A stretch of DNA of 64,000 nt, from NCBI GenBank assembly GCA_038373865.1, contig JAXGGA010001679.1, positions 1 through 64,000 of the forward strand, written 5' to 3'. The position numbers and the translations under genes are program-made. How positions within the stretch are numbered: the first letter of the stretch is position 1; each line of letters begins with the position of its first letter. This stretch comes from Uloborus plumipes (Eukaryota; Arthropoda; Arachnida; Araneae; Uloboridae). The notes below the pieces were generated by a model, which was not told the origin of the DNA, ran no database searches, and was given only the letters and a program-made list of their open reading frames with translations. This document shows positions 36,435-46,741 of the stretch, one piece after another.

Positions 36435-37043
36435 GGGTCATTCCATAGAAATGTCAACCTCAGCCGTAGAAAAAAAAATACCGAAGTGAAAAAAGTATCA
36501 AAAAATAAATAAATTAATAAATAAATAAAAATCATACAACATAAGAAGTTTTAAAAAATTGAAAAAGTATTGTAATTATCACTGAGATTAGCCATAATAA
36601 ATAGTTTGTAGTATGTTTACTGCTCGTTATTCGATGGTTACATTAGTCACACTCCATCTTGAGTAAAAGTGACACTTAAGACTAAAAAAAAAAAAAAGGT
36701 TTAATAAATGTTTTACGTTTTTAAAAGCCAACTTTACACATTATTCAAATATATCTTTCAATTTTTAACACTTGCTTAACTTTGAGAAATTTTTGCCTCA
36801 CAACATGAGCATTAAATTTTAAGGTTTGCAAAAATGTTACGTCAGTCACACTGCTATTTTGGTTGAAAAAATATCTACTGTCAATAATTTTGTTTTAAAT
36901 TCTTAGCAGAAATGATACATAGATAACATTTACATTGTAAATCCACCAGCATAACTAAAAAATATTTTTTATCTTTAAAGTTACAAGTAAAAACAGTTAC
37001 AAAATCAGCTCTGAATGTAACGTTAGTCACTATGGAATGACCC
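36435..37043. mobile_element. MITE-like element, GGGTCATTCCATAG ends
   Basis: The left end GGGTCATTCCATAG and right end CTATGGAATGACCC are a perfect 14-bp inverted repeat. Inside, GTTACATTAGTCACAC (36638), GTTACGTCAGTCACAC (36837) and GTAACGTTAGTCACTA (37018) are direct repeats of one motif. Target duplication not resolved. TTACCATGGAATGTCCC at 50712, inside the Tc1-type composite, looks like another end of this family. Confidence 0.6.
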
Positions 37044-37755
37044 TCTATAAGCAGAAAAAATTATCGAAGTCAAGAGTCCGTTTAACTTACAATGCTGCTC
37101 TGGTAAGACCTTCGACATAATGGGCGCCCATATGCGAAATTTTAGCTGTGGGAGAGAGAGGGGAGGGGGGGTTCTCAGATATTTTCATCATTGTTTACAG
37201 TTAAAAATAGATTTTTTTTTAGTTTCTGCTATTTCAATGCAGATTAGAGTTATTAAAATTTAACATTTTAATAATCCCCCTACTATCCTGTTATACAGAA
37301 ATCCCCATTTACTAAAGGCTGTGTTCCGATCACTACGGCTATCCGAGGATCTGTATTTCCATCCTCTAATTTCCACCACCTGCCTAAAAACCGTAACTTC
37401 ATTAAAAGCGTTCAAGACAATACTGGGAAGTGATATTTCTTGGACTGCATCAACTTTCTTTGAAAATACAACAATAAAACAGGCGAAGAGACCTTACAAA
37501 AGAGTTCCCCATACAAGGAACTGTTTCGTATAATCCTATGATTAATCTATTCCGGAGTTCCGTGTTGTTTTTTTTCTTGCGACGTTAGTACCAGTGCGGA
37601 GGAAAAAAGACACAGGTGTTTTGGAGCCAATTATAAAATTCTTCAACCCTTTCGGCGAAATTAAATCAGGATTCGGGTATTAAAGAAGGAAAAGAAACGC
37701 AACTGAGTTTCCTTTTGCAAATTTTTGCAGTAACAGTTTGGAAACTTACTTAATT
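37044..37755. other. unassigned DNA
   Basis: A G/A tract at 37148-37169 and a 70-codon frame at 37321-37533 with no recognisable domain. Nothing else. Confidence 0.4.
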
Positions 37756-37897
37756 TTTGCTGTCGAATCCGTTTATGTCGAGTTTGGCTACTTTGAAAAC
37801 CTCAGTATGTCGAGATTTTTCAAATTCCCTGCATTTGTAATAAAAATTTAGCGTTTTTCCAATGTTTGTCTAGAGCAAATTTCCCATAAAACGCTTG
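37756..37897. repeat. fragment of the TATCTCGAA pogo-like family
   Basis: CCGTTTATGTCGAGTTTGGC, AACCTCAGTATGTCGAGATTTTTCAAATT and CCAATGTTTGTCTAGAGC match in order the left part of the element at 7626-8121. The right part is cut off where the next Tigger-like element begins. Confidence 0.55.
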
Positions 37898-37899
37898 TA

Positions 37900-38775
37900 C
37901 AGTAAACCCTCTTTAATCCGGATCCCTTCAAACCGGACTTCGCTATATCCGAGCAACCATTCATATGTACGAACTGAATGGATAAAAGACGAGTTAGCAC
38001 AACAATGGGCAACTCCATGGAGAACTGAATGACACTTTTAAAGCAAGACAGTACGTATTTTGTAACATTGAATGCAAAATATGCTTTGTGCAAACGATTT
38101 TTTCACCAAGATTATTGTACTTTTTGAGCTGAATTTAATCGTGTATTTGAATCTCTGAAATACATTTTGGATGATTTTTTAAAATTTGTTAAAAGCATGG
38201 TAACTGACTGATACTATCGGCCCCGCTTAAACGAATACCGCCGGTTCCGAGAAATATTATTCGAATAAGCGGGGTATTTGTTTAAGCGGGGATCTCTAAC
38301 ATTGCTTCTATGACATGGGTTTCGGATGCTTTATTCGTATAAGCGTTGTATTCGTTTATCCGTTACCCGATTAAACAGAGCCGACAGTATTTTAAAAAGT
38401 CCAATGTCAGTTGGTTACCATGGTTTGATTTTTTTTTTTTTTAATCATCCAAAATTTATTTTGAGAATTTAACTATACCATTAAATTAAGCTTTAAAATG
38501 CCAAAATGCAGGGGAAAAAGTATTTTTTGCACAGTGTACTTTGTGTTTAATGTTACAAAATACCCACTGTTTTGCATAAAAAATGTCAGTCAGTTACTCA
38601 TGGAATTGCAAGGCTGTATTTTGCATTTTTATAAGTTTCTCTTCCGCAGTTTAGCATTTCATTCTCTTAAATTAGAAGCACAATTTTTACGGCCTACAAC
38701 AGTTTATCTTGGCTTTATTTAAAACATATTTTGTTCAATCTGGACGGCCTGTATCTCTAATAGTTCGTATTAACG
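37900..38775. mobile_element. foldback Tigger-like element interrupted by a MITE
   Basis: The left end CAGTAAACCCTCTTTAATCC is preceded by TA (37898-37899). Arms at about 37960-38210 and 38390-38620 are imperfect inverted copies: CATTTTGGATGATT / AATCATCCAAAATTTA, GCATGGTAACTGACTGA / TCAGTTGGTTACCATG and TATTTTGTAACATTGAATGC / TGTTTAATGTTACAAAATA. As a result the two arms encode nearly the same short peptide (YFAFNVTKY and YFVFNVTKY) on opposite strands; neither is a gene. The right terminus (GTTCGTATTAACGGCTTCTA) is Tigger-like but does not match the left end well. It is interrupted at 38214-38387. Confidence 0.6.
38214..38387. mobile_element. 174-bp palindromic MITE inside the foldback element
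   Basis: The ends CTATCGGCCCCGCTTAAACG and GATTAAACAGAGCCGACAG are inverted repeats with mismatches, flanked by TA on both sides (38212-38213, 38388-38389). The inside has GAATAAGCGGGG, TTTAAGCGGGG and TTCGTATAAGCG motifs in both orientations. It sits at the centre of the foldback spacer. Confidence 0.75.
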
Positions 38776-38992
38776 GCTTCTAGGGTATTTCGCAATCGCA
38801 CTTCACCCTTTGTAATAGTTTTCCATTGACGGTCTTTGATATTTCCTATTCAGTATTTTTATTAAGTAAAATGGGAGAGTAGAAATCAAGACGATGAGTT
38901 GATTTTGTGTCAAGCATTGCAAGAATATTTTATTTCAAGTTGAAATTAACCACCAATTTTTGTGTACCACCATCAGCAGAACTCTGGCAGTA

Positions 38993-39957
38993 CACTAAAA
39001 AATGACTGTTGTTTTTACAGTATAATACTGCGGAATTTGTTGTAATTAACTCTAAAAATTGCTCATTTTACAGTAATACAGTGAACTCTCACTTATGCGC
39101 CGGCCCAAGGCACCAACAGAAAAAGGCGCATAACTGAGAGAGACGCATAAGCGAACAAGCCTATTTAAAAGTCTAAAATGCAACATAAGTTCTAATGAGA
39201 GCATGAACAAGAAAGTTTCTATAGAAAAGGGACAAATTACTACGGTTTGGCAATTACTGTAGCGTAACTACAATAATAAAGAGGAAACAAAAATTGTAAC
39301 GTACCTATCACAAATTGTTCCCTTTAAAACGATACATAATAGATAATTGTCAATCTCCGGACTCTAGTTTATATGGAAAAAATGCCTTCCGTGAGCAGGG
39401 AAAAGATTAAAGAGGAAAGTGAAGAAACATGCTCATTTCTTAAAGAAAATAAATTATTTTTTTTACATTTTACGAAAAATTCGGTGTATAAGTGAAATAT
39501 TTACCTTTAGAGCGACGCATAAACGAATGATATTATCCTTATTATGCTATGGAATGTGCTGGGACCATTGAAAATTGTCGTATAAGTGAAAAAGGCGCAC
39601 AAATGAGGCGGTGTATAAGTGAGAGTTCACTGTAAAATGTAAAATTGCTAACTTTACAGTACTAAACAGTAAAATTGCTAGTTTTACAATAATAAACTGT
39701 AAAATTGCTAATTTGGCAGTTTATTACTGTGCATTTTACAGTTTTAAACTGGAACCTCTGCTGCCAGTATTATACTGTTGTTTTTAAAGTATAATGCAGC
39801 TAAATTTTACGGCAATAAACTGTTAAAATTTCTAACTTTACAATAAGAAACTGTAAAATAGCTAGCTTTAGTTTATTACTGCGCATTTTACAGTTGTAAA
39901 TTGGAACCTCGGCTGCCAGTATTATTCTGTAAAAACAACAGTTAACTTTTTGCAGTG
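38993..39957. repeat. CACTGTAAAA family, copy F (split by a pogo-like insertion)
   Basis: The left end CACTAAAAAATGACTGTTG follows TA (38991-38992); the right end TTTTTGCAGTG is followed by TA (39958-39959). Inside are two ~180-bp units with the linker AACCTCTGCTGCCAGTATTA. The element is interrupted at 39079-39632; without it the copy is about 410 bp. Confidence 0.83.
39079..39632. mobile_element. pogo/Tigger-like MITE, 554 bp, nested in copy F
   Basis: The ends CAGTGAACTCTCACTTATGC and TATAAGTGAGAGTTCACTG form a near-perfect inverted repeat, with TA on both sides (39077-39078, 39633-39634). Excision restores ACAGTAATAAAATGTAAAAT, as expected for the host repeat. The motif GCGCATAA-TGAG recurs near both ends. 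This is the complete relative of the interrupted copy at 1203-3138. Confidence 0.9.
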
Positions 39958-40017
39958 TACGAATTATGCTTAAAACATAATGTACCAGCAATACACCGCC
40001 AACTCGGCTATTTCGAT

Positions 40018-40064
40018 CCATTAACAGCTGTTTCGAGCTTATTATGCTCTCATCAGCATGGAAT
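40018..40064 (-). ncRNA. hammerhead ribozyme, left arm
   Basis: The mirror copy reads on the minus strand: CTGATGA from 40056, the same GAGC/GCTC stem II and ATAATAA loop, GAAA (40034-40031), the AC-AGCT-GT stem-loop III, and cleavage triplet GTT instead of GTC (base at 40023). GTT still fits the NUH rule but is usually cleaved less well. Stem I as in the right arm. Confidence 0.75.
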
Positions 40065-40190
40065 ACGAAAGTAGTTTTTGGCTCTCTTTGCTTTATAAGA
40101 GAATTTTTGCCTCCAATTCAACTCGAAAGTAGTCGAGTTGGAGGCAAAAATTCTCTTATAAAGCAAGTAGAGCCAAAAACTATTTTCGTA

Positions 40191-40239
40191 TTCCATGCTG
40201 ATGAGAGCATAATAAGCTCGAAACAGCTGTCAATGGATC
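40191..40239 (+). ncRNA. hammerhead ribozyme, right arm
   Basis: The hammerhead core is complete on the plus strand: CTGATGA (40198-40204), stem II GAGC/GCTC (40205-40208 with 40216-40219) around loop ATAATAA, then GAAA (40220-40223), a 2-bp stem III (AC/GT) with 4-base loop AGCT, and cleavage triplet GTC ending at 40231. Stem I pairs TTCCAT before the core with ATGGA after it, with one A-G mismatch next to the cleavage site. The very short stem III is the form described for Penelope-like elements and retrozymes, which are thought to work as dimers. Self-cleavage is inference. Confidence 0.8.
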
Positions 40240-40266
40240 AAAAAAACCGAGTTGGCGGGGTATTGC

Positions 40267-41876
40267 ATGTTTCTGCCTTAGCCCTTGCTTGGGGAGGTTA
40301 CTCACTGCTTTATAATGCACCTGTTAAAATAATTCATCAGTAATTTTCTACTGACATTTTTATTTACAAAGAAATTCTATTAACATTGTTTTAGTTTTTT
40401 TTTTTTTTTTTAATCTATATAAAGTCCCGGCCTGTTTTACAAAAGAATTTTTGTTAAATTCTTGTTTCCGTAATGCATTCCATCTATAGTTGCATGGCTG
40501 GAAAAGACAAAAGGAAAATCACCGTTTAAAATGGGAAAGAACAATTAATACACAATAAATGAGCAACAACACATTCAAACTGACTAGCAAACAACATTCA
40601 CTATCACAACTTAATTTTGGCATATTTTTTATGCATTAGACTAGATTGCTGCTCTGAAGCACCTTTTGGTAATGTCGTCGCAGTTAGAACAATAGAAAAT
40701 GGAAAACTGAAGAAAACCTTTTTTCACTGATTTTTTGTGGAGAATTCTTATCGTTTAGTCCAGTGGTTCCAACCTGGGGCGATCGCCCCCAAAGGGACGA
40801 TTTGGCTACTCAAAGGGGCGGTAACTTCTTGAGGGGCGATCTGTATTTAGAACAGAAAACAGTGGCAATGAGTTCGGACAATTAATCAAACGAAAAGAAA
40901 GAAACAAATGAAAGTTCAAGAGCTTCCTCCTTGCACCTCGGATGAACCTAAGGAAGTATTTTGTGATTAATAGAATTACAACCATGTTTTTTAACACCCC
41001 CCCCTCATTTTTTAAATATATTTTGATTTCTTCTTCAAATTCCTGTGCTTTATAGTCATTACTCTATGTTTCTCACAAATACAGTTTTGAATAAATTGTG
41101 AACTATTTTTACAGATTTTTTATTCATTCTAAATGTAACACGGAAAGAACACTAATAAATTATAAAATTTAAAAATAATACTATGATGCATGAAGCAACC
41201 TTTAAAAATCTATTCAGTAAGAAATTAGTTTAATTTTAGTATTAAATAATAGGTACGTAAAAAAAATGGAAAAGGAAAACTTATTTATTCTAAAGCAGAC
41301 AAAATGAAAATGAACAACATGTACGAAATGACTGCATTCAAATGTCTTTAGTACAAGAGCTTTTAAATATGATTTGAAGAATGATTATTCATAAGAACTG
41401 CATCTAAGCGTTTAAGGTTAAATTATGCCCCAAAAATTACATAAAAAATTTTCAAGTATAGAAGATGTCTAGTCTCGTAGAATCGCCGAACAAAAAGAAA
41501 GGAAAATTGAAAAATAAAAATGAACACTGCATTTGTACGTGCTTAAAAAGCATACTGCAGCATATATTGTAAGAGCTGCGATTTTTTTCACTGCATAATT
41601 TAGCTTTCATGAATTTCAGTTTTCATTGACAGACAGATAGATCATATGACTTGCTATCTATCAATCATGAAGCAAATAAAAGGAACGAAGGTCACACCAG
41701 TCACGGCATAATGAAAGCAATAAGCGATCTTGATTACTAGAAAGAAAAAAAAAGAAAAAATATTCCCCAGTAAAAGGCTAGTTCAGATCGAAAACGTAGA
41801 AAAATAAATAAGTAAATGATAGTTTCATTGCGTATTTCTGTAATACTTTCTTGTATCTTTCAGCAAGAATTATCAA
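40267..41876. other. unassigned DNA with one hAT-like end
   Basis: At 40761 CAGTGGTTCCAACCTGGGGC followed by GATCGCCCCC is a typical hAT terminus with GGGGCG motifs to about 40835. I found no matching right end or duplication, so it is a one-ended fragment. No gene is supported in the rest. Confidence 0.4.
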
Positions 41877-42399
41877 CCCATTAATGCCTTAGCCTAGCGT
41901 CTCTTTTTAGGGACGGTCCAAAAAAGGGTCTGAATTTCCCCAAAATGAATATTTCAACCAAATAATACTGTTCAATTAGAACCTTGGTATTGCTTCAATT
42001 CGTTATTAACAGATTGCAGCACATAACCACTGTAAACTGTGTTTTGTAGCAGTTTTAATATGATCTTTATCAAAAATTAATATCGTTCACAACCTCAAGA
42101 AAAAAAGCTAAGTTTTCAAAGTTATTTCCAGCATCTCAGTTTATGTTCATTGCTGATTTTATTTCTTCTTAAAAATGTCTTTTTAAATATTATATCGTAG
42201 ACAGAAAAAGATTTTAGTAAAAAAAGTATGTACCCTCTGGGGTCTATCGTAACTTTTAAGGGAAGATTTTTCTTTCCTTCATAAAAAAAAAATATTTTTT
42301 ACATAATATTTTTTTTATTATTTTTCCTGTCCATTAAACACTGTTTGTAACCAGTATACAAAATATCTTTGGAAAAAAAAAATGTCAGGCATTACTGGG
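41877..42399. mobile_element. piggyBac-like MITE, 523 bp
   Basis: The left end CCCATTAATGCCTTAGCC and right end AGGCATTACTGGG are inverted repeats (12 of 13 matching at the ends). The right flank is TTAA (42400-42403) and the left flank TCAA (41873-41876), a TTAA target with one change. TTAA with CCC ends is the piggyBac pattern. No coding capacity. The single end near 11800 looks related. Confidence 0.65.
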
Positions 42400-42403
42400 T
42401 TAA

Positions 42404-44146
42404 GCAAAAACTTTATTTTACCACGAACCATTTAGAACTATAATGCCCAACGTACGACCCATGCGCCGTGTGCTGCCTGCGAAGCTGTTGCATGTGGCCT
42501 GTTATAAGAGACGAATCATTTCAGGAGGGCTGAACCAAGACTCTTTGAGAGGAGGGGCGGGGCACCTTATAAAATGTAGCTAAGAAAAGTAAATGCTTCG
42601 AATTTCTGATATCAATGCTAGTTTCAGATGACAAAAATACATCATTAAAGAATATTTTTATCATCATTATAATTATTGTTGAGAAGTAAAGCGTTTTGAT
42701 GAAAATAGAAAATGATAAAATTGATGTTTGAAAAATTTTCTTCGTTGAAGAAGGTGTTCCTTAAACAAGTACATGCAATATTTTTGCAAATTTGAGCTCA
42801 TATATAGCATTAATTTTGCCATTTATTGTACTATATTTTTAATATCTGGTTTCAATCATACATTTGTTGAAATTTATTTAACAGAATTAGATGAATGAAC
42901 AAGCATTAATCGTTGTTTCTGAAACATATTTGAAATAAATGTGAACAAAATTGAATTATAAGATAGCCATACACGTCACATGCCTCATACTTAATTTTCT
43001 CCCCCCCCCCCCCCAAAAAAATCTCATGTCTTGATTCCATCAAGAAAGGAAAAACAAATAAACGATTTCGGTTTATATTTTAAAAATTTGTTCGGAAAAT
43101 TTCGGAGGGGGCTTCAGCCCTATTCAGCCCACCCACTGCCTGAGAACGCCATTGCCTGTTATATTCAATGTAATGAATCGAAAACTACGTTTCGGAACCT
43201 TTCAAAACTGCCGATCATCTTTGCTCGATATTAAGAGCGGTTATTACAAATTTGGAGCCTATTAGTCACAAATATGTTTCGAAAAAACAGACTATCGGAA
43301 CTTCGACCTCATAAAAGCAGCATAAATGATTTATGGTTTGTGATTTTCATTTCACATGTTTTCCCAATGTCATCTAGAAAAAAAAAATCTAAATGTTTTA
43401 AAATTTTCTATTGTTTTTTTAGCTCGTAGAGTTCACTTAATATGAAACTCTACCCTCGGGTTAAAAATAAGGTTATAATGAAAAACCCAAAAGCCAAGTT
43501 GTATTGTTGAGTTTTCCGCTTAACTCAGTAGAACAATAATTTTGCTATTATAGTTCAGCACAAACAATTAGCAATTACTTAAAGCAGCATAGTTTAAGAA
43601 AAAGCGAAATCTATTTTTTTTTTTCGTTCTATTCCCTAACATCATAACTAAAAATAATAAAATAAGAAATCCACTGAGGTAAAACAAAATTTGAACAAAA
43701 TATTCCATTCCACAACAATATTAAGTCTTTTCTTTCTAAACCGCTTCCATTCTTTTATCCCTTACTGCGGATTACTACTGTCTTAAAATACATCCTGGTC
43801 ATATTGTCTCATTTATGACCACGAAAATTCAACTAGGAAAAAAAAAAACAAAAGAAACGCAAGTAGTAAAGAGAAGGAATATAAAAATTCTTTTCTGCGT
43901 AATTCTCAATATACTTAAGCCTTCGTGCCATAAACAGCGCCGCCATTTTAATCGGCGATTTGGAAAAGCGAAATTTAAGTAGATTTTAAGCGCTCTGTTT
44001 ATTTTCCCAAGCTTTTAAAAAGAAACGGTATTAGAATGTTGAATAACTGTTTCTATTGTTCTTCAACTCTTTGAGGTGTGATGTTTGTGTAAGACAAAAT
44101 GGGTATTGTTTAATTGAAACCTTTAACATTTACTGGTTTTGAGAAG

Positions 44147-44148
<2 letters not shown>
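42404..44148. other. unassigned DNA
   Basis: The 42440-42570 stretch is GC-richer (CCCATGCGCCGTGTGCTGCC) and might be a hAT end; no partner seen. There is a C run near 43002-43014. No gene is supported. Confidence 0.4.

Positions 44149-44230
<82 letters not shown>
44149..44230. repeat. (AT)n microsatellite
   Basis: An uninterrupted AT dinucleotide run of about 41 units. Such a run is self-complementary, so its assembled length may be unreliable. Confidence 0.95.
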
Positions 44231-44237
<7 letters not shown>

Positions 44238-44633
44238 ATTTGTGTTTGGTAGAAATTTGTTGATAGTTGTATTTCAAATTTTCGTCGGATGTTTAGATTC
44301 TCTTTCTACAAGTTTAAATTGTGTTAAAAGAAAATGGTAAAACGAAACTAAAATATATCTTGCGCGTTGGCATTCACAACATCTTAGCAGGCGTTAGTCC
44401 AAAATGCATTCTTTAAATTACAAAAATGATTAAAATACAAGGCAGAGTCAGGATATTGAAAAAAGCTTAAAGCGAATAATTAAATTATAGTTTAAAAAAC
44501 TAAGAAATACGCTTTTAGAGTTTCTCAAACTAAAAAGAAAAATTGAATATACGCTAAGTTTACATGCACTTATAATACATCAACATGCAATATAGTTTAG
44601 CCTTTAGTATTAATAATAATATTAAATATATTA

Positions 44634-45763
44634 GGTGATTCTACAAAAATGGGCAAATTTGTGTTCCATACTGATTGCTCTTTTTGTTTTTAATTTAATA
44701 AAAAACTATTTTGGGAATATTTTTATGCGTCTTTTGTTCTATAATTTCCGTTATCAACAATGTCAATTTTTAATTATTATTCATTTTAAAAAATGGATAT
44801 TAGATTGAAATGTCATCCACATGCCCTGTCCCATAGGTGCCATTTTCACAATCAATGGAATATAGATTTAAAAAAAATAATTAATTTTTTTCTCAAGAGT
44901 TTTTTATTTATAAATATGAATGTGTGCAAGATGTAAATCACAAAAAAAGCAAAATAATATGAAAATAATATCTCTAAAAGTTAATCTAAACTTTGTCCCA
45001 GCGATTATCAGGTGTCCACATGTCTAAAAAGTATAGATATTTTTCTTTGAAATGTTATATTTCAAAATCTGGCAACACATCATAAAACAAAGCATGGAAC
45101 TTTGTTATTCCTGGATGAGGATTAATTTTGCTGTTCTGCAATTACTTTTTGATAAAAAGCAAGCTAAACTCAACTTTCAAGGCAAGTGTTTTTTATCTTT
45201 GTCATTAACATGCCCCACAGAATGCATGTAAAATGTACATGTAAATAAATTTTGACAATGAATAATCCTAAGGCTTACATTTGTGAGTTCTAATTCGAAG
45301 TGAAGCCGAAAAATATTCAGATATGACTTTTTGAGAACACAATTACTTGTGTTTTGTCATTCACATGCCCTTTTTCTATTGTCATTCACATGCCCCAATA
45401 TTTAGGCACGTGGATGAATCAAAAGCCAAACTATGACAGTACAATATTTAAAAATTATGTCTAACAGTTTACTGGTTAAAAAATTTCATTAGTATACCTA
45501 TTGTGTTTGTGTTATTCACATACTTACTGTGTTATATTCACATACCCATTGTGTCATCACATGTCCTTTTTATCATTCACATATGCCTTCAAAAAATAAA
45601 AATGCAAAAATACAATAAAATACAAACATTTAAGCTCTGCTGATATTCTATTTTAATTATGTAACTTATCAAGTGCTTTGCTGATTTTTTTCAGATTTTT
45701 AATTTTAAATTAATTTTTTGAATTCTACATGTTAGAAATATTCCCGTATTTGTAGAATCACCC
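44634..45763. mobile_element. 1.13-kb TIR element in the first duplicate
   Basis: The left end GGTGATTCTACAAAAATGGG and right end CCCGTATTTGTAGAATCACC (plus one C) are inverted repeats. ATTA lies on both sides (44630-44633 and 45764-45767); since copy 2 of the duplication shows the empty site, the boundaries are certain to within a base or two. The inside carries repeated CATTCACATGCCC-type words (about 44813, 45010, 45210, 45360, 45381, 45535, 45576). No open frame of note. Superfamily unassigned. Confidence 0.82.
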
Positions 45764-45873
45764 ATTACTTTTATATTTACGAAAAACGTGAATTTTATCT
45801 TTTATTCAGAGTTACATACAAGCAACTGAAACACTTATAATACATCCACATGCAATATAGTTTAGCCTTTAGT

Positions 45874-46610
45874 TAGGGATGCACCGATTAATCGGCCATA
45901 ATCGGCCACTTTGCCGATTATTAATAATCGGCAAAATGAGGACGATTAATCGGCCAAATATATTTTTTAAATATTATTCTTCAAAGTATACCTTCACTAA
46001 GAAACTATGATGAATAATTTTATTAACAGTAATAATCCTCATAGTTAATATAAAGTTTTTAATAAATTAATTCTCCAACTTTGAATAAATATACATAGAC
46101 AATGTTGCAACACATTTTTCATGTGGCGACAGTTTTCTCCTTAGTACAGTGCTTTTAGATAACTTTTAATTTTCACAAAGAATAAAAGTTGAATTAAATT
46201 GCTACTAATTATTAAAAAATGTAAATTAAAAGTACTCCTAAATTGGAGTGCTCACCACAGACTCCCCCTCCCCTTTTTTGAATTTTTATGTCCAATTAAC
46301 ATAATTAATAATGTGTTAATGTAATACTATTGACAATAATATGGAAATTGGTTCTAAAAAATTTGATAAAATATTAAATTTATTTTGTGAAAATTAGGAA
46401 AATGGAAAAAAATCTTCTTTCGGTAATAAATTACTTACTATTTCTTAAATCGGAATTGTATAAGAGAGTTAAAACAGTGGTGGTAAAATTGGCAGTATTA
46501 TAAACAATCATCCTTATCATTAATCGGCTCAGCCGATTAATCGACCGATTATCAACAACCGATTAATCGGTAATCGGTAATCAGCCAATTTGCTTATTGG
46601 TGCATCCCTA
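45874..46610. mobile_element. hAT-type element, 737 bp, in the second duplicate
   Basis: The ends TAGGGATGCACC and GGTGCATCCCTA are a perfect 12-bp inverted repeat. The perfect 8-bp duplication CCTTTAGT flanks it (45866-45873, 46611-46618). Subterminal CCGATTAATCGG palindromes are clustered at both ends (45885-45955, 46520-46580), likely transposase binding sites. The interior is AT-rich and non-coding. Confidence 0.93.
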
Positions 46611-46741
46611 CCTTTAGTATTAATAATAGTATTAAATATATTACTTTTATATTTGTTAAGAACGTGAATTTCATCTTTTATTCCGAGTTACATCCATCCA
46701 TACATACAAACAAACCCTGGGAAGCTAATAAAAGCGTATAA

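Larger units (their letters stand above)
39988..40266. repeat. 279-bp near-perfect palindrome carrying two hammerhead ribozymes
   Basis: Arms of about 135 bp read as inverted copies around the centre near 40126-40131 (CAACTCGA-AAGTAG-TCGAGTTG); the left arm has a few extra bases (AATT) by the centre. The outer parts read CAATACACCGCCAACTCGG and CCGAGTTGGCGGGGTATTGC. Each arm contains a hammerhead ribozyme motif, pointing away from the centre. The 99-codon frame 40044-40343 across it is a by-product. Confidence 0.9.
44567..46741. repeat. 131-bp tandem duplication, each copy split by a different transposon
   Basis: Copy 1 is 44567-44633 plus 45768-45831; copy 2 is 45832-45873 plus 46619 to about 46715. 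Both read CACTTATAATACATC-ACATGC...TTTAGCCTTTAGTATTAATAAT...TATATTACTTTTATATTT...GTGAATTT-ATCTTTTATTC--AGTTACAT. Without the two insertions, the period is 131 bp. Confidence 0.85.
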
